From assembly GCA_035771175.1 (NCBI GenBank), contig CM069597.1:14543001-14607000 (forward strand): DNA of 64,000 nucleotides, in the 5' to 3' direction. The notes under the pieces were generated by a model that saw only the letters and a program-made list of their open reading frames with translations, was not told where the DNA came from and made no database searches. The position numbers were made by a program, and so were the translations under genes. This DNA is from Paratinospora sagittata (Eukaryota > Streptophyta > Magnoliopsida > Ranunculales > Menispermaceae). This document shows positions 22,418 through 33,468 of this stretch, in pieces; the stretch's first letter is position 1, and the number at the start of each line of letters is the position of its first letter.

Positions 22418-23413
22418 ATGGCAGGAAGTGACATTATTAGGGGAGTCTTCAAGGAAAGATCATCATCCCATTGACCACCACTATTTGAAGGAGATAACTA
22501 TCTCGACAACCACTATTTGAAGGAGATAACTATCTCTACACGAAAACTCGAATGCATTTTTACATTAGAGCGCAAGGTGTGAAAATGTAGGACATAGTGA
22601 TATATGGGTTCCAGCCACCTACAAAAATTGAGGATGGTGAAATTGTGATGAAAGCAAGGCATGATTGGTCTCTTCATGAAAAAAAAACTAAAGTAACTAA
22701 ATGACCAAGCCATTAATATATTGTTTTGCAGCCTTTCAACAAATGAGTTTAACTGTGTGAGTGCTAGTACAACGGCCAAAGAAATTTGGGATAAACTTGA
22801 GGTTACTCATGAAGGTATCAAGCAAGTCAAGGAAACAAAGTTGTGCATCCTTGAAGAAGCATATGAAACCTTTAAGGTGAAAGAATGTGAAGAAATATCT
22901 GATGGTATAACAAGATTTACCAAAATTATAAATGGGATCAAAAATCTCGGTGAGACCTATTCTCAAGCAAAAATAGTTGGGAAGTTTCTACGAGGATTAC
23001 CTAAAGAATGGGATCCAAAAGTCACTACCATAGAAGAGGCAAAGAACCTTGGAGAATATACTTTCGATGAACTGTGTGGATCACTGATGGTACATCACAT
23101 GAAGCTGAGGGAAAAGGAAAAAGTTGTGCAAAGAGAAGAGAGCAAAATAAAGAAAGATCTAGCTCTAAATGCAACACAAAACAATATAGAAGAGACGTCT
23201 TCAGAAAATGACACTGATGATGAAGTAGTTATGCTCTCCAAAAGACTGAGTCAAATAATAAGAAAAAGAGGAAAAGGTGGACCAAGTTCAAAATTTCATA
23301 AGAATAAGAAGTTTGGTGCAAAACCAAACGAGTTAATATGTTTCGGATGCAATAAGCCTGGGCATGTGAAGAGAGAGTGTCCAAAAAAGAAGAAGAATAC
23401 CTTCAATGATTGA
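22418..23413 (+). pseudogene. SIRE-like copia gag, decayed
   Basis: ATG at 22418 starts the gag. The first 100 codons carry stops and a 32-bp tandem duplication (22478-22509 and 22510-22536). A long open stretch at 22721-23413 covers the UBN2-type gag domain (IWDKLEVTHEG, FLRGLPKEWDPKVTTIEE, YTFDELCGSLMVHHMKL). A charged linker and a zinc knuckle CFGCNKPGHVKREC at 23339-23380 follow, with all four metal ligands. The stop at 23411 comes earlier than expected, since gag is normally fused to pol here. Confidence 0.88.
22478..22536. repeat. 32-bp direct duplication in copia gag
   Basis: CCACTATTTGAAGGAGATAA and the following bases occur twice, 32 bp apart. Because 32 is not a multiple of three, the duplication shifts the gag frame. 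Confidence 0.9.
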
Positions 23414-24060
23414 AGAAAAGAAAAGAAGGTTCTCAAGGCAACATGAGATGACACATCATCCAACGAGCATGAGTCAGAATCTGACGATGAGAAGGCAATA
23501 CTGTGTTTGATGGCAAACACCAAGGTAAAACTTTCTGACCCTGAAAATTTTGATGACTTTGATGATTTAGTAGATGATAATGATTTTAGTCTTGTAAAAA
23601 GTCAACTAGACAAGGAAATTAAAAAAACAAAAAGTTGGAAAAGGCTTTGATCACAGCCTTAGAAGAAATAGAGTCGCATCTTGAAAGTAATGGTGCTTTA
23701 GAGGTGAATCTTGGAAAGGTTAGTGAGGAAAGAGACACACTTAGAAAAAGTGTGGAAGATCTAACGTCTAAAGTGACCAAGTTCACTAATGGACAGAAAA
23801 TGTTTGACATCAAGTTCACTGAGATGTGTATTCAACAAAGTCGGTCTAGGATATAGTGTAGGACATGAACAAAGAACCTATGACCATGTACTGACAAAAA
23901 GGCCTATTTGCCACCATTGCAATAGGTAAGGACACACTATAGTAAGATGCCCTATCATACACAAACATAAGGGAAACATATAATGAAAGAGAAATCCATC
24001 TTAATTGATGCTAACTCTCAAGGACCCAAAGGATTTTGGGTACCAAAATCAAAGATTTTT
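23414..24060 (+). pseudogene. Copia gag-pol linker, decayed
   Basis: Acidic, serine-rich translation (HESESDDEKA) and a Glu/Lys-rich stretch at 23635-23855 that looks like a coiled coil, as found after the zinc knuckle in SIRE-type elements. At 23860-24000 stops occur in every frame. A second, damaged Cys/His cluster can be glimpsed at about 23910-23955. Confidence 0.65.
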
Positions 24061-25516
24061 CATATGATGTAGGATGGCTCCAAACATGAATCATGGTATC
24101 TGGATAACGGGTGCTCTAGGCATATGGCCGGTGATAAATCAAAGTTCCTGAATCTTACTCATAAAGATGGAGGAGTTGTCATATTTAGAGACAATAGCAA
24201 AGGAAAGATCGCTGGCGTCGATAAAGTAGGTAACAACTCTTTAATCATATCTGATGTTATTTTTGTTGATGGCCTGAAGCATAACCTCTTGAGCATTAGC
24301 CAATTGTGTGACAAGGGGTATGTCGTTTCGTTTGAAGCTACAAGATGTGTTGTAAAGCATGATGATGATAGTATTGCTTTTATTGCTTCTAAAGATAAAA
24401 ATGTGTATTTTATTAATTTTTGTGATATTGCTAATCAAAATGTTTAATGTTTGAGTGCAACTCATCATAATGATGCATGGTTGTGGCATAGAAGATTTAC
24501 TCATATAGGAATGGACAACATCTCCAGACTTGCTAAATTTAATCTTGTCCGAGGCTTACCCAAAGGGGTGTATTTGAAAGATAGAGTATGTGAACCTTGT
24601 TAACTAGGCAAACACACAAAATCCTCTTTTAAGAGCAAAAGCAAGAACTCCATATCTAGAGCATTACAACTTATTCATATGGATCTGTTCGGACGCACAC
24701 GTACACTTAGTTTAGGCGGAAAATCATATTGCTTTGTGATTGTGGATGACTTCACTAGATATACGTGGGTTTACTTTTTAGCTCATAAGCATGAGGTGTT
24801 TGATGTGTTTGTAAAATTCTGTTTTCATGTTGAAAATGAAAAGGGCTATAAAATCACTATTATTAGAAGTGATAGGGGTGAAGAGTTTGTTAATAAAAGT
24901 CTTGAAGACTTCTGTAACAAAGAAGGATACACTCATCATCTTTCAGCTCCCAGAACTCCACAACAAATTGGAGTTGTTGAAAGGAATAACCAAACCCTTT
25001 AGGAAATGTGTAGGACCATCTTGTGTGAATACAACGTGGCAAAATACTTTTGGGCTGAAGCCATAAATACTGCATGTTACATGATGAATAGGACTATGAT
25101 TAGAAAGAAGTTAAATAAAACTCCTTATGAAATGTGGAAAGATAGAAAACCAAGCATAAGCCATTTTCAAGTGTTTGGATGTAAATGTTTCATCTTAAAT
25201 GATAAAGACAACTTAGATAAGTTTGATCCAAAATCTGATGTAGGCATATTTGTAGGATATTCCTCTCATAGCAAGGCATACAAGATATTTAACAAATCAT
25301 CGAAGACAATTTAAGAATCAATCCATATAAAATTCAATGAAGCCGACTCTAGAGTGCTATTAGAAAAGGAATTAGAGAAAATAGATCTTGATGACAATGA
25401 GGACCTCATTCCATTAAAAGAACATGAGAATCAAGAGGCCGGTGGGGAAGATTGAAATGAATCTACCATAGAACCTCCTAAAAAATCTAGATTACTCACA
25501 GATCATCCCATAGATC
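24061..25516 (+). pseudogene. Copia protease and integrase, decayed
   Basis: The protease motif is WYLDNGCSRHMAGD (24094), with Asn where Ser normally follows the catalytic Asp. The GAG-pre-integrase part and the integrase zinc motif H-x4-H...CEPC (about 24484-24600) follow, then a stop at 24601. The integrase core keeps Asp (24682), Asp (24871) and Glu (24979) with exact D-x35-E spacing between the last two. Stops fall at 24447, 25000 and 25312. The frame then reaches the linker to reverse transcriptase and is cut by a solo LTR at 25522. Confidence 0.88.
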
Positions 25517-25521
25517 AAAGT

Positions 25522-28185
25522 TGTGGCACCTGTACCTTTAGATGACGTCATTTTAACCCGTAGAGTACCCGTATACGTATGCATATATGTATTTGGTGCT
25601 CGATGCGTGTTGGTTTGAGTGTCTTTGCATACTTTTAAGTTTTTAAATGTGTGCGTAAAGTTTCAGAATGACCGGAGACCAGTTCGATGTCGAAATGTGT
25701 CGAAAACAGTGTTTTGGATCAGTGGAGCTCGCTCCATGGAGGAAGAAATTTCTGTCACCGATTACATCAATGGGTAGATCTCGTAAATCTGTGGTTTGAT
25801 TGAGCTAAAACTTTTTCTGCGTATTGTTCTCTGATAGATATTCATTAAGATCGGTGAAGATCTTGATCGGAGTTGTCTACTGTGAGATATAAGACTCCAA
25901 ACACTATTTTTCATATTTGCGGATATTCTTACACAATTTTGATCAAACGGTTGGATCTCGTAATCCCACCGTTAGATTGAGCTGAAAGTTTACTGGTAAC
26001 TGACTCATAAAAATTTAGAACGGTTAAGATGTTAAATTGGTTAGTCTTTTCCAAGAAATGGATTATCTAAGTGCAAGTAATTACAACAGAAAACTGTTTC
26101 GTTTATTTAAGTAATTTTTCATGTGGGCCCAAACTTTTCTATAAAAGCAACCACACTCTGATTTTCGGCACACTTGCTCATTTTTCACTTTGAAGAGAGG
26201 GAAAGGAGCTTGGAGAAGAGGAAAAGAAGGGGAGAGGAGAAAGGAAAGACAAAGCTAGGGTTTTGGTGCTTTCATGCCCAAAATCCCTCTAAGGTATATC
26301 TTTCTTCCTCATTTTCTTTATTCTATCTCTTTCATATGTGCTTGCAAGCTTAATTTCGACCTAGGGTTTGTATGAATCTCGGATTTGGTGGGTTGTTGAC
26401 CTAGGATTTACATGTTTTAGCTATTTTATGCTTGTTTATGATGTTAGAGACCTTCCCTAACCTAGAAAACCTATAATGATGTGTTTCTACCCAAAATCCC
26501 GAATTTTGTGGAGGGTGTTGGAAGAGCACTTCTTGGAGTTAGGGTTTGCATGTCATGTATGTTTGATTAGAGGCCATTGGGAACCTATTGAAGATCAAAC
26601 GCGCAATTTCTAGCAAGTAATTGGAGTGGTTGTGTGTATTAACCTAAACCCTAGATTTTTGACTTAGGGTTTGCCATTGAACTTGCATGTGATGTATGTT
26701 AAATAGATGGGTAAATGTGGATGTGTAGTGGTCCAATTTACTGATTTTGATGGCTAGTAATCCTAGGTGTAGTGTAATTTTGGCCTAGGCCATGTGAATT
26801 GAGTAATTGCAATTGATTTGGGGATTTGCCCAAATTTGGGGATTTTGACCTAATTGATGTCAATTGACCAAATTGACTTGCAATTAGTCTAATTAACCCT
26901 ATTTATGATTGAATGTCATGTATTATAGTGGTTGGATCAACCTATTACATTCAATTTGGGTTAAATGTTGATTAATGTAGTATTAAATAGTTAAATTGAG
27001 CAATATGGAATTGGTTCATGTGTTAGACTATTTTAGAATCTTAATTGGGTTTTGATTTGAGTTTATACATGGTTGTGTAGCATACTTTAAGGCTAATTCT
27101 CAGAATTTAATGAACCATGTTAATTCAGAATTTTGTGGTTGATCTATATAACTCAAATAGTCAATTGGAGATTGTGGTGCTTGGGGTGATTGTGGCATCT
27201 AAGTACTTCTTGTGAAATTGGAATTTGGATTGGCTAAGTCTAGCCAACCAAGTTGTGAGTGTCTCTTTACAATTAGATTTTTATATGTGGCATTGTATTA
27301 CATAAATTGATTTGAATTGATATCTATAAGTGTTATGCATGTTTTAATATTCCATGAAATGAATTGGTTGGGTCTCTTAGTTGAGATTTCCCTTGGGAAG
27401 TCTCGTAAGTCTACTAGTGATCCTCAGTTGTGGACCTGGCAGAGGGTTTTATGGCTTGTGTATAGGTAGGATAGCTTTGGCTGATCCTACGGGCTGCACG
27501 ACCCCAAAAATTCTACTAGAATACGAGTATTGTTTGGTCAGATCAGGCGCTGTGTGTCGCTCACCAGGCCTTTGATCGCCCTTGCTCAGGAGGTGATAGG
27601 ATTGCATTGGCATGTTTAGAAATGATATGCATTGTCTTTGTTATGACATGATGCATTATATTGGCATGTATGTAATCTTTTTTCATCACCATGATACTTC
27701 AAATGTTTTTTATGATCTAGCCATGTTTTTATAAATGCATGTATATTGCCACTTGTAAATAACATTCACTAAGCTTGTTACAGCTCACACCTCACCCTTT
27801 TCTTTCAGGTTCGGATAGGAAAGGGAAAGGAAAGGTTTGACTACGGAGCACTCCCTTGGTTTTTGTTGATGTGGGTGTTGTACATTTTTGTATTTTGATA
27901 TTATGTACAAGGTAACACCTAGTATATGTATAATTAACACATAGATGGGATGTGTTGGGTTTTGTATATTTTGTGGACTTATGAAATTTTATATTTGGTA
28001 ATTTCGGAGATGTAATATATTTTTACTTTATTGTTATTGGTTTTGATTAGATGGATGCAATATTAGGATTGCGTTTGATTTTGGGTTTCATGTATATTAG
28101 GCTGACGAGATGCTGGGTGTACCGATGGAAGGTTTACCCGGGGGTTCCGTATCGGTCATGACGTCATGTATAGTGGGTCGTGACA
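25522..28185 (+). mobile_element. Solo LTR of a Tekay-like gypsy element inside the copia pol (2664 bp)
   Basis: It runs from TGTGGCACCTGTACC to GGGTCGTGACA. The flanks AAAGT (25517-25521) and AAATT (28186-28190) are a 5-bp target duplication with one change. Taking one copy of AAATT joins the copia frame without loss, giving the expected IIGDP motif after the junction. Plus orientation is supported by the TATA box at 26140, the GA-rich leader after it, and CTCACACCTCACCC near 27785. Left and right ends share a TGACGTCAT stretch (25542 and 28159). Short ORFs inside are not supported. Confidence 0.88.
26140..26147 (+). promoter_or_regulatory. TATA box of the solo LTR
   Basis: TATAAAAG about 620 bp into the LTR, followed by the GA-rich stretch at 26193-26262 and then GCTAGGGTTTTGG. 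This arrangement is typical for a gypsy LTR promoter and transcribed leader. Confidence 0.7.
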
Positions 28186-28190
28186 AAATT

Positions 28191-28230
28191 ATAGGTGATC
28201 CAATCAGAGGAGTAACTACTAGAGCATCTG
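28191..28230 (+). pseudogene. Copia pol fragment after the solo LTR
   Basis: The short translation IIGDPIRGVTTRAS is the conserved segment that precedes copia reverse transcriptase. Similarity ends at about 28230, where a minus-strand gypsy gag begins. Reverse transcriptase, RNase H and the 3' LTR of the copia element are missing. Confidence 0.8.
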
Positions 28231-28244
28231 TTAGTCGAGATCAA

Positions 28245-29268
28245 CCGCAGATGTCATGGCCTCATGTTTTTGGATGGGGGCTGGGAGGGCTGGATTTTGA
28301 TTAAAATAGGTTTTTTTCTTGTTGGCCCGCTGAGTGCCCTGTTGGAAAAACTTTGCAGGCCGTTTTCCCATATTCTTTCTCTATTCTTGCTTAGTTTTCT
28401 CCTACTTAAAGTTCATAGCCATATTGACAAGCTACTTATAATTCTTGAGATCCAAGATTGATAGGGCCTGTCGGATGTCTTGACGAAGGCCATTATAGAA
28501 TTTCTCGGCCTTATCTCGCTCCGTTGAGATGGTGGAGAGAGAGAAGACCGAAATTTCCTTGAAACTGACAGCATATTCTCGGACTGTCATGCTGCCCTGG
28601 TAAAGTCTGGTAAACTCATGAGATTTTTGCCTCTTTACTGCTCCAGGGAAGTATTCATTAATGAATAGTGACTCGAACTCTAGCCAAGTCATGTCTGTTG
28701 CGTTGACCCTTGGGTCTTCGTTCACTGTTATCCACCATGTGTTAGCTCCACCAACAAGTTGGCAAGAAGCTAATAGAATTTTTTGATCCTCGTTGACTCC
28801 CATAGGCTCGAGAGCCATCTTCGACTCATCAAGCCATTTCTGCTCGTCATCTGCATCAATGGTGCCAGCAAAGGTAAGGGGTTGTAGCCTCTTATACTTC
28901 GTAATCTGGTCGGTTTGGCTCTCCGACCCAGCTCGTACAGGTTCTTGTGCGGTGATCATCTGATTGCCCACAATCTCACGGACGACCGTTTGAACTGTCA
29001 CTTTCATCGCCTCAATAAATGCGACGAAAAAGTGGTCCATGCCCAGAGGCATGACTAAGGGTGTGGGTTGAGGTGGCACTGCCTGCCCAGAAGTAGTGGC
29101 AGTGTTGTGTGTGGCCTGCTCTGTCTTTGAAGGCAGCTTTTCCTTATTTTGTATCTCAGGAGGTGCCTCCTCTACTGGACGGACTATGCGTGGCCTTCCT
29201 CTCTTTCTGATTTGAATTTTCTCACTGACAAGGAGAAAATAAAACTTTGTTGTAGGAGCCGTAGCCAA
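28245..29268 (-). pseudogene. Tekay-like gypsy gag on the minus strand, 278 codons open then decayed
   Basis: Open from the ATG at 29266-29268 to a stop at 28432. It has a basic N-terminal stretch (RKRGRPR), a Pro/Gln/Thr-rich part, then the gag core with ITKYKRLQPLTFAG, KWLDESKMALE, FINEYFPGAVKRQKS and LYQGSMTVREYA, ending RQALSILDLKNY. Past the stop the similarity goes on with two more stops to about 28245, then meets the copia fragment. The zinc knuckle and pol are missing. It is longer and better kept than the plus-strand relative at 14490-15760, but no longer linked to any pol. Confidence 0.82.
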
Positions 29269-29600
29269 GTATAGTAATATGATATTCTTAGCAATAAGTT
29301 CGAAAGTTCTTCAATATAAAACCACCTATTTTTCTAGGTATGGTGTAAGGTTTTGCTGAGGAATCAAAGAACCTTATGTGCCTCGTATGTTTGGCATGGT
29401 GTAAAACAAGGTTAGAGTGTTTATATAATAAGTATAAAATTTTGCTAGTATTTCAAATGTTTTGGTTCTGGTTTGTGAACATACATACATTTTTGAAAAT
29501 CCATACGAGTCATAGAGATTCTAAGATTAGCCTCGGTAAATATCATTGTCTAACGTTCTATCGCATTCTTATGTGTTCAAACTCTTTCCCTTAGTCTTTT
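29269..29600. other. AT-rich 3' sequence of the locus 2 element or unassigned
   Basis: No credible ORF. ACCATACCTAGAAAAATAGG (minus strand, about 29325-29344) and a near-repeat of TTTGGCATGGTGTAA and GGTATGGTGTAAGG occur here. Probably the remaining 3' part of the minus-strand Transposase_32-type element. Confidence 0.35.
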
Positions 29601-29610
29601 CGACTATTAT

Positions 29611-29875
29611 CCAAATTCTTGTGTCTCATACCACAAGAATTTGGCAATAAGGGGTTCTACCAAGTTAAGTTGTATAAACACGGTCTCTACAAAACATCGA
29701 TTGGAGAGGAGTTCACTAATAGTATCGTCCAAGTTCACTAATACTCGTTCCCCATATGTTTTTTGACACAAGATTGTGGGTTTTCTTACTTCCACGTTTT
29801 ATTTAGTATTTTCCAATTTTGTTGTCCCATACCACTCCAAAGTTAGTGATACAAAAGAAAAAAAATGGTTGTAAG
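29611..29875 (-). repeat. Stem-loop motifs of locus 2 (perfect 13-bp hairpin plus a second copy)
   Basis: At 29611-29644 CCAAATTCTTGTG pairs perfectly with CACAAGAATTTGG around an 8-base loop. On the minus strand the loop region reads GGTATGAGAC. A second, looser copy lies at about 29810-29845 (TGGTATGGGACAAC on the minus strand), preceded by GGCCGACTTAC at about 29865-29875. The order and flanks match locus 1 (13787-14062), and both sit downstream of a Transposase_32-type ORF in the same relative orientation. Confidence 0.7.
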
Positions 29876-29954
29876 TCGGCCCACCAAACATACTCTCAAA
29901 CAAAACATTTCATTCATAAAAAAAAATATTTACGATGTCAGTAGTTTTCCTAAT

Positions 29955-29998
29955 TTATCTGCCTACTACTACTCTGCCTACTACTACTCTGCCTAGAT
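29955..29998. repeat. Short CTGCCTACTACTACT tandem repeat
   Basis: CTGCCTACTACTACT is present twice head to tail with a third partial CTGCCTA; 15-bp unit. Confidence 0.85.
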
Positions 29999-30119
29999 CT
30001 CCTAGAAGATGCGAAGGGACTACTAGAAGAATGTTGAGAGACATTTTGCCGTTCTTTTATGTTTTTCACACGATTCATCAAAGCTCTATGGTCTTCACGC
30101 ATTTCAACAAAATCAGACA

Positions 30120-31562
30120 CTAAAAACTATAACTGGTCAAATGGGTTAGTCGGTTGTCTCGTCGACTGACGGTAGGGTGTCTGTCCCATAGGTGGAGGGT
30201 AGGCATTGGTGAAACATGTTGGTTGTATGATTGACCCATAGGTGAAGGGTAGTTGGCTTGATTATACGAGGATTCGCTAACTGGGACTTCTTGGAAAGTC
30301 ATATTTGATTGAGTTAGAAAGTTTTGAAAAAATGGACTCATCGAAATATCTTGTCTTTCGAAGTTTGGTGCCGCCCAATTTTGTTGTGGTTGGTTCACAA
30401 GGAATTGTGGAATCGGCTGGTAAGGTACCTCAGGAGTTGGAAACCTTTAAGACGTCGTATTGCCTTGGGCTGGGAAGTTACAGGAAGGTGGATTTATCAG
30501 AACTCCCTGTCCACCTTGATTTGGTTGAGGTTGATCAAAGTTCCCCTCCGGGTTCTGAAAGAGTTCTTCCTCCGTGACATAATGTTGATTGCGTTGTTCA
30601 TTATTCGGGGTTGGGTTCGTTTCAGTGTTCTGACTTGGTTCATTATTTGGCGTTCCCCTGATAGGAATCTTGGGTCAACTTTTTCGTCGAAAACATTCAG
30701 TGTTATCATTAGCCTTTTCTTTAGTTTCTTTTGAAGTAGCGCCAAATAATTCCTCATCCGTCACCCCTCCTTTTGTGATGAAGGTTTTGGAATAGGAGGA
30801 TAGTGCAACGGCTTTAGTAATCTATGTTGAAGATTCATCAAAGGTATTGATGTTTGCCTTGTTTAGTATCTTCATGATTAAGGCTCCATAGCCGAGGTAT
30901 TCCTTTTGGTAGGGTCTTGGATTACTCTTGTCATTTTCTGGACCATGAGGTGAGGTAAAGAGAATGAAATTCCCTTTTCTAAGCAATATATGACAAGTAG
31001 TTGAGCCCCTGACATTGAACCTCTAGTCGCCACTTCTGGCAATATGTTGTCGACTACAATCTTCCCAAGGCTTGCAAGGGGTGGTTTTAGGAGAATATTT
31101 GGGAGGTGGGCGTACATCTTTTGGGTGTACGCCTTATTGGTGAGGGAATTGTGTAGCTTTTCCTTGGATTCAGCAATTTTTGCTACAATCTGGGGTTCAT
31201 GTGGATAAATGATCTTGTCTCCAATTGAGATTTTCATTAGTCACGAGATAGTTTCGATGCTGATAGAAATTTTTACTTCCCTGATCAATGTCTCCAAGAC
31301 AGGGCAGATTCCTTCCTCTTGGAGTCGGACAATATTCATGTTTTCGTAAAATAACTTCACCAAGTTGAGGGAGACAAGACCCCCAACATTTGTTATATTC
31401 AGCCACCCAAGCATTGTGAGTTTGTCGTGAAGGGAAGGACTGAGGCGAGGATCTTTCATGTCGATACTCCTCATTAACATAACCCTCCGTTTATAAAGTT
31501 TCGTAAGTCTTGTGGAAAACTTGTTCCCGACTCTTGAAAGTCATTTCTTCACTAAAGGCCAT
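30120..31562 (-). pseudogene. Decayed ORF of the Transposase_32 type, minus strand (locus 2)
   Basis: Read from the ATG at 31562, the translation gives EEMTFKSREQVF, then after a frame change LHDKLTMLGW, LVKLFYENMNI (compare YDKLAALGW and VSLFYENL in locus 1) and an open 119-aa stretch (30878-31237) with YPHEPQIVAKIAESKEKLHN and LLVIYCLEKGISFSLPHLM. Stops lie at 31241 and about 30877. The C-terminal part, 30120-30760, is Gln/Asn/Pro-rich (NQPQQNWAAPNF, SYNQANYPSPMGQSYNQH). The plus-strand ORFs at 30305-30734 are shadows of this. Function unknown; it is the same family of element as 12157-13506, though diverged. Confidence 0.6.
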
Positions 31563-32369
31563 TATCTTGCTAAAAGGAAGATAAAACTTGTGAAGTACAC
31601 AAAATATATTCCCAACATTTTTAAGATTTATGCTTTGTCCATTGGACAATATTTTCTATTTTTTCCTTGATGTTTATGCCATCATTGAATCCAAAATTTT
31701 CATTAGCAACAGGTTATATATACATATATATATCTCATATATACGTAGATATATAGATACTTCCAGTTGGTTTGTAAGTGACTTACAGGTAGTATAATGA
31801 TATTGTAGTAATAAGTGACGCTAGGTTTCAGGAATCTAAACAATCAGAGTCATCACATATAATAACAACACAAATGCATCGACATATTATAACACATAAG
31901 ATGAACACAACAACAAGTAGTACTATAAGCCAGAAAGGTAAAACACCTAAGCGGGACAACATTATAACATAAGAAAAACTAGAAGTCACACTAAAAATAA
32001 GCTAGAAAACCAGAAGGACGGGACAAGTAGAGAACTTGGTTTATTTCTCTCGCCAGTTATGCCTTCTTAACAAACACACCATGGATATTTATAAACGGAG
32101 AACACCTTGGAGAACGGACTTCATGCTTTTTAAATTCGGAAAGGGAAAACATGCATAAATCATTTGGCATCGATGCCTTTGAGCTGGAAAGATAATATTT
32201 TCTTTATCGAGAAAGCAGTCGTGCTGTAAAGAGAATAACATCTTTGCTTTAGCTGGCAGTGGTATAGGAGGTGTGCTGAAAAGAGAAGTTAATCACTATT
32301 GTTGCTGTTTTTTGTACAATAAGCATGCTGGAAAGAAAACGAAATCATTGTTGTTGTTGTTTTTGGACA
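31563..32369. other. Unassigned repeat-derived spacer with AT microsatellite
   Basis: No supportable ORF. ATATATACATATATATATC and similar runs lie at 31706-31760. From 31800 the composition resembles decayed LTR or leader sequence (CACATATAATAACAACACAAATGC), possibly the upstream LTR of locus 2 in minus orientation, but no primer site could be recognised. Confidence 0.35.
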
Positions 32370-32600
32370 AGAGGCCATCAATCCTCGTTAGAGGTGGAAA
32401 AGTGGTGTTGATCAAATTCATGTCCAAAATCATAACACAAATCTACCGAATCAAGATGGTGGAGTTGTTCAAGGTACCCAAAATGCTAAGCTACGTATTC
32501 TTGCAAGAACTAGCTAAGCTTGACAAGAAGATGATTATGGGCTCGATCTTCTCTTGCTCGGCCAAGGAGAAAAGAAAAATCCACTGGAGAAGTGAGCCAG
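32370..32600 (+). pseudogene. LINE (non-LTR) reverse transcriptase fragment
   Basis: The translation VRGGKVVLIKFMSKI...LFKVPKM...KEKRKIHW follows the order of the C-terminal part of plant L1-type reverse transcriptases (GGR.VLIKSVL, a MPK-like step, then KRKIHW.KW). About 75 residues are readable in one open frame that starts further upstream (32273) in unrelated, low-complexity sequence. No endonuclease, catalytic box or poly-A tail was found. This is a small, decayed scrap at the left edge of the satellite array. Confidence 0.55.
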
Positions 32601-33289
32601 TCAGAACGGAGATTCCATGAGCAGAGGTCATGCTGGAATTCTTGTAATTCTAGGACAAATGGCCACCACGGCGAAGTAGGCGGAGGAAAATCTGGGGGAA
32701 TATTTTATCAGAAGTTTAAATGAACTAAATTCACTTAGAAAACGCGTTTGCGACAATCGCAACCAATCCACCGGATTTCTTTCTCGCCCAACACTTTGAG
32801 CAAGTCCCAATATCCTTCTAGGAACCCCCGTAATATATGGAACTCCGTTCCAATATCCCGGTGAATTTTTGAATCCCAAATCTAAAAATTTGATTTAAAT
32901 GAACTAAATTCACTTAGAAAATGCAAATGAGGCAATTGCGACCAATCCACCAGATTGCTTACGCGCCCAACTCTTTGAGCGAGTCTCAATATCCCTCTAG
33001 GAACCCCTGGAATATATGGAACTCCGTTCAAATATCCCGGTGAATTTTTGACCACCAAACCGAAAGTTTTAGTTTAAATGAACAAAATTGACTTGAAAAA
33101 TGTGTTTGAGGCAACCGTGACCAATCCATCGGTTTTTTTTCCGCCCAACACTTTGTGCGAGTCCCAATATGAACCCCCGGAATAGATGGAACTCCATTCT
33201 AATATCCCGGTGAATTTTTGACCCCCAAATCTAAAATTTTGATTTAAATGAACTAAATTCACTTAGAAAATGCAATTGAGGCAATTGCG

Positions 33290-33468
33290 ACCAATCCACC
33301 GGATTGCTTTCTCGCCCAACTCTTTGAGCAAGTCCCAATATCCTTCTAGGAACACCCAGAATATATGGAACTCCATTTCAATATCCTGGTGAATTTTTGA
33401 CCCCCAAACCGAATGTTTTAGTTTAGATGAACAAAATTGACTTGAAAAACGTGTTTGAGGCAACCGTG
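33290..33468 (+). repeat. Reference 179-bp monomer of the satellite
   Basis: One complete monomer, start to start of ACCAATCC. In order it holds ACCAATCCACCGG, CTCTTTGAGCAAGTCCCAA, TATCCTTCTAGGAAC, a dyad of the type GGAAC-N3-GTTCC (here partly mutated), TGAATTTTTGACCCCCAAA and the boundary to the next copy. Confidence 0.9.

Noticed and set aside
28110..28461. Plus-strand ORFs spanning the copia/gypsy junction
   Set aside because: The first 14 or so residues after 28190 are copia; the rest is antisense to the minus-strand gag.
30305..30734. Plus-strand ORFs of 90 and 136 codons
   Set aside because: Shadows of the minus-strand Transposase_32-type remnant, which has the recognisable domain.
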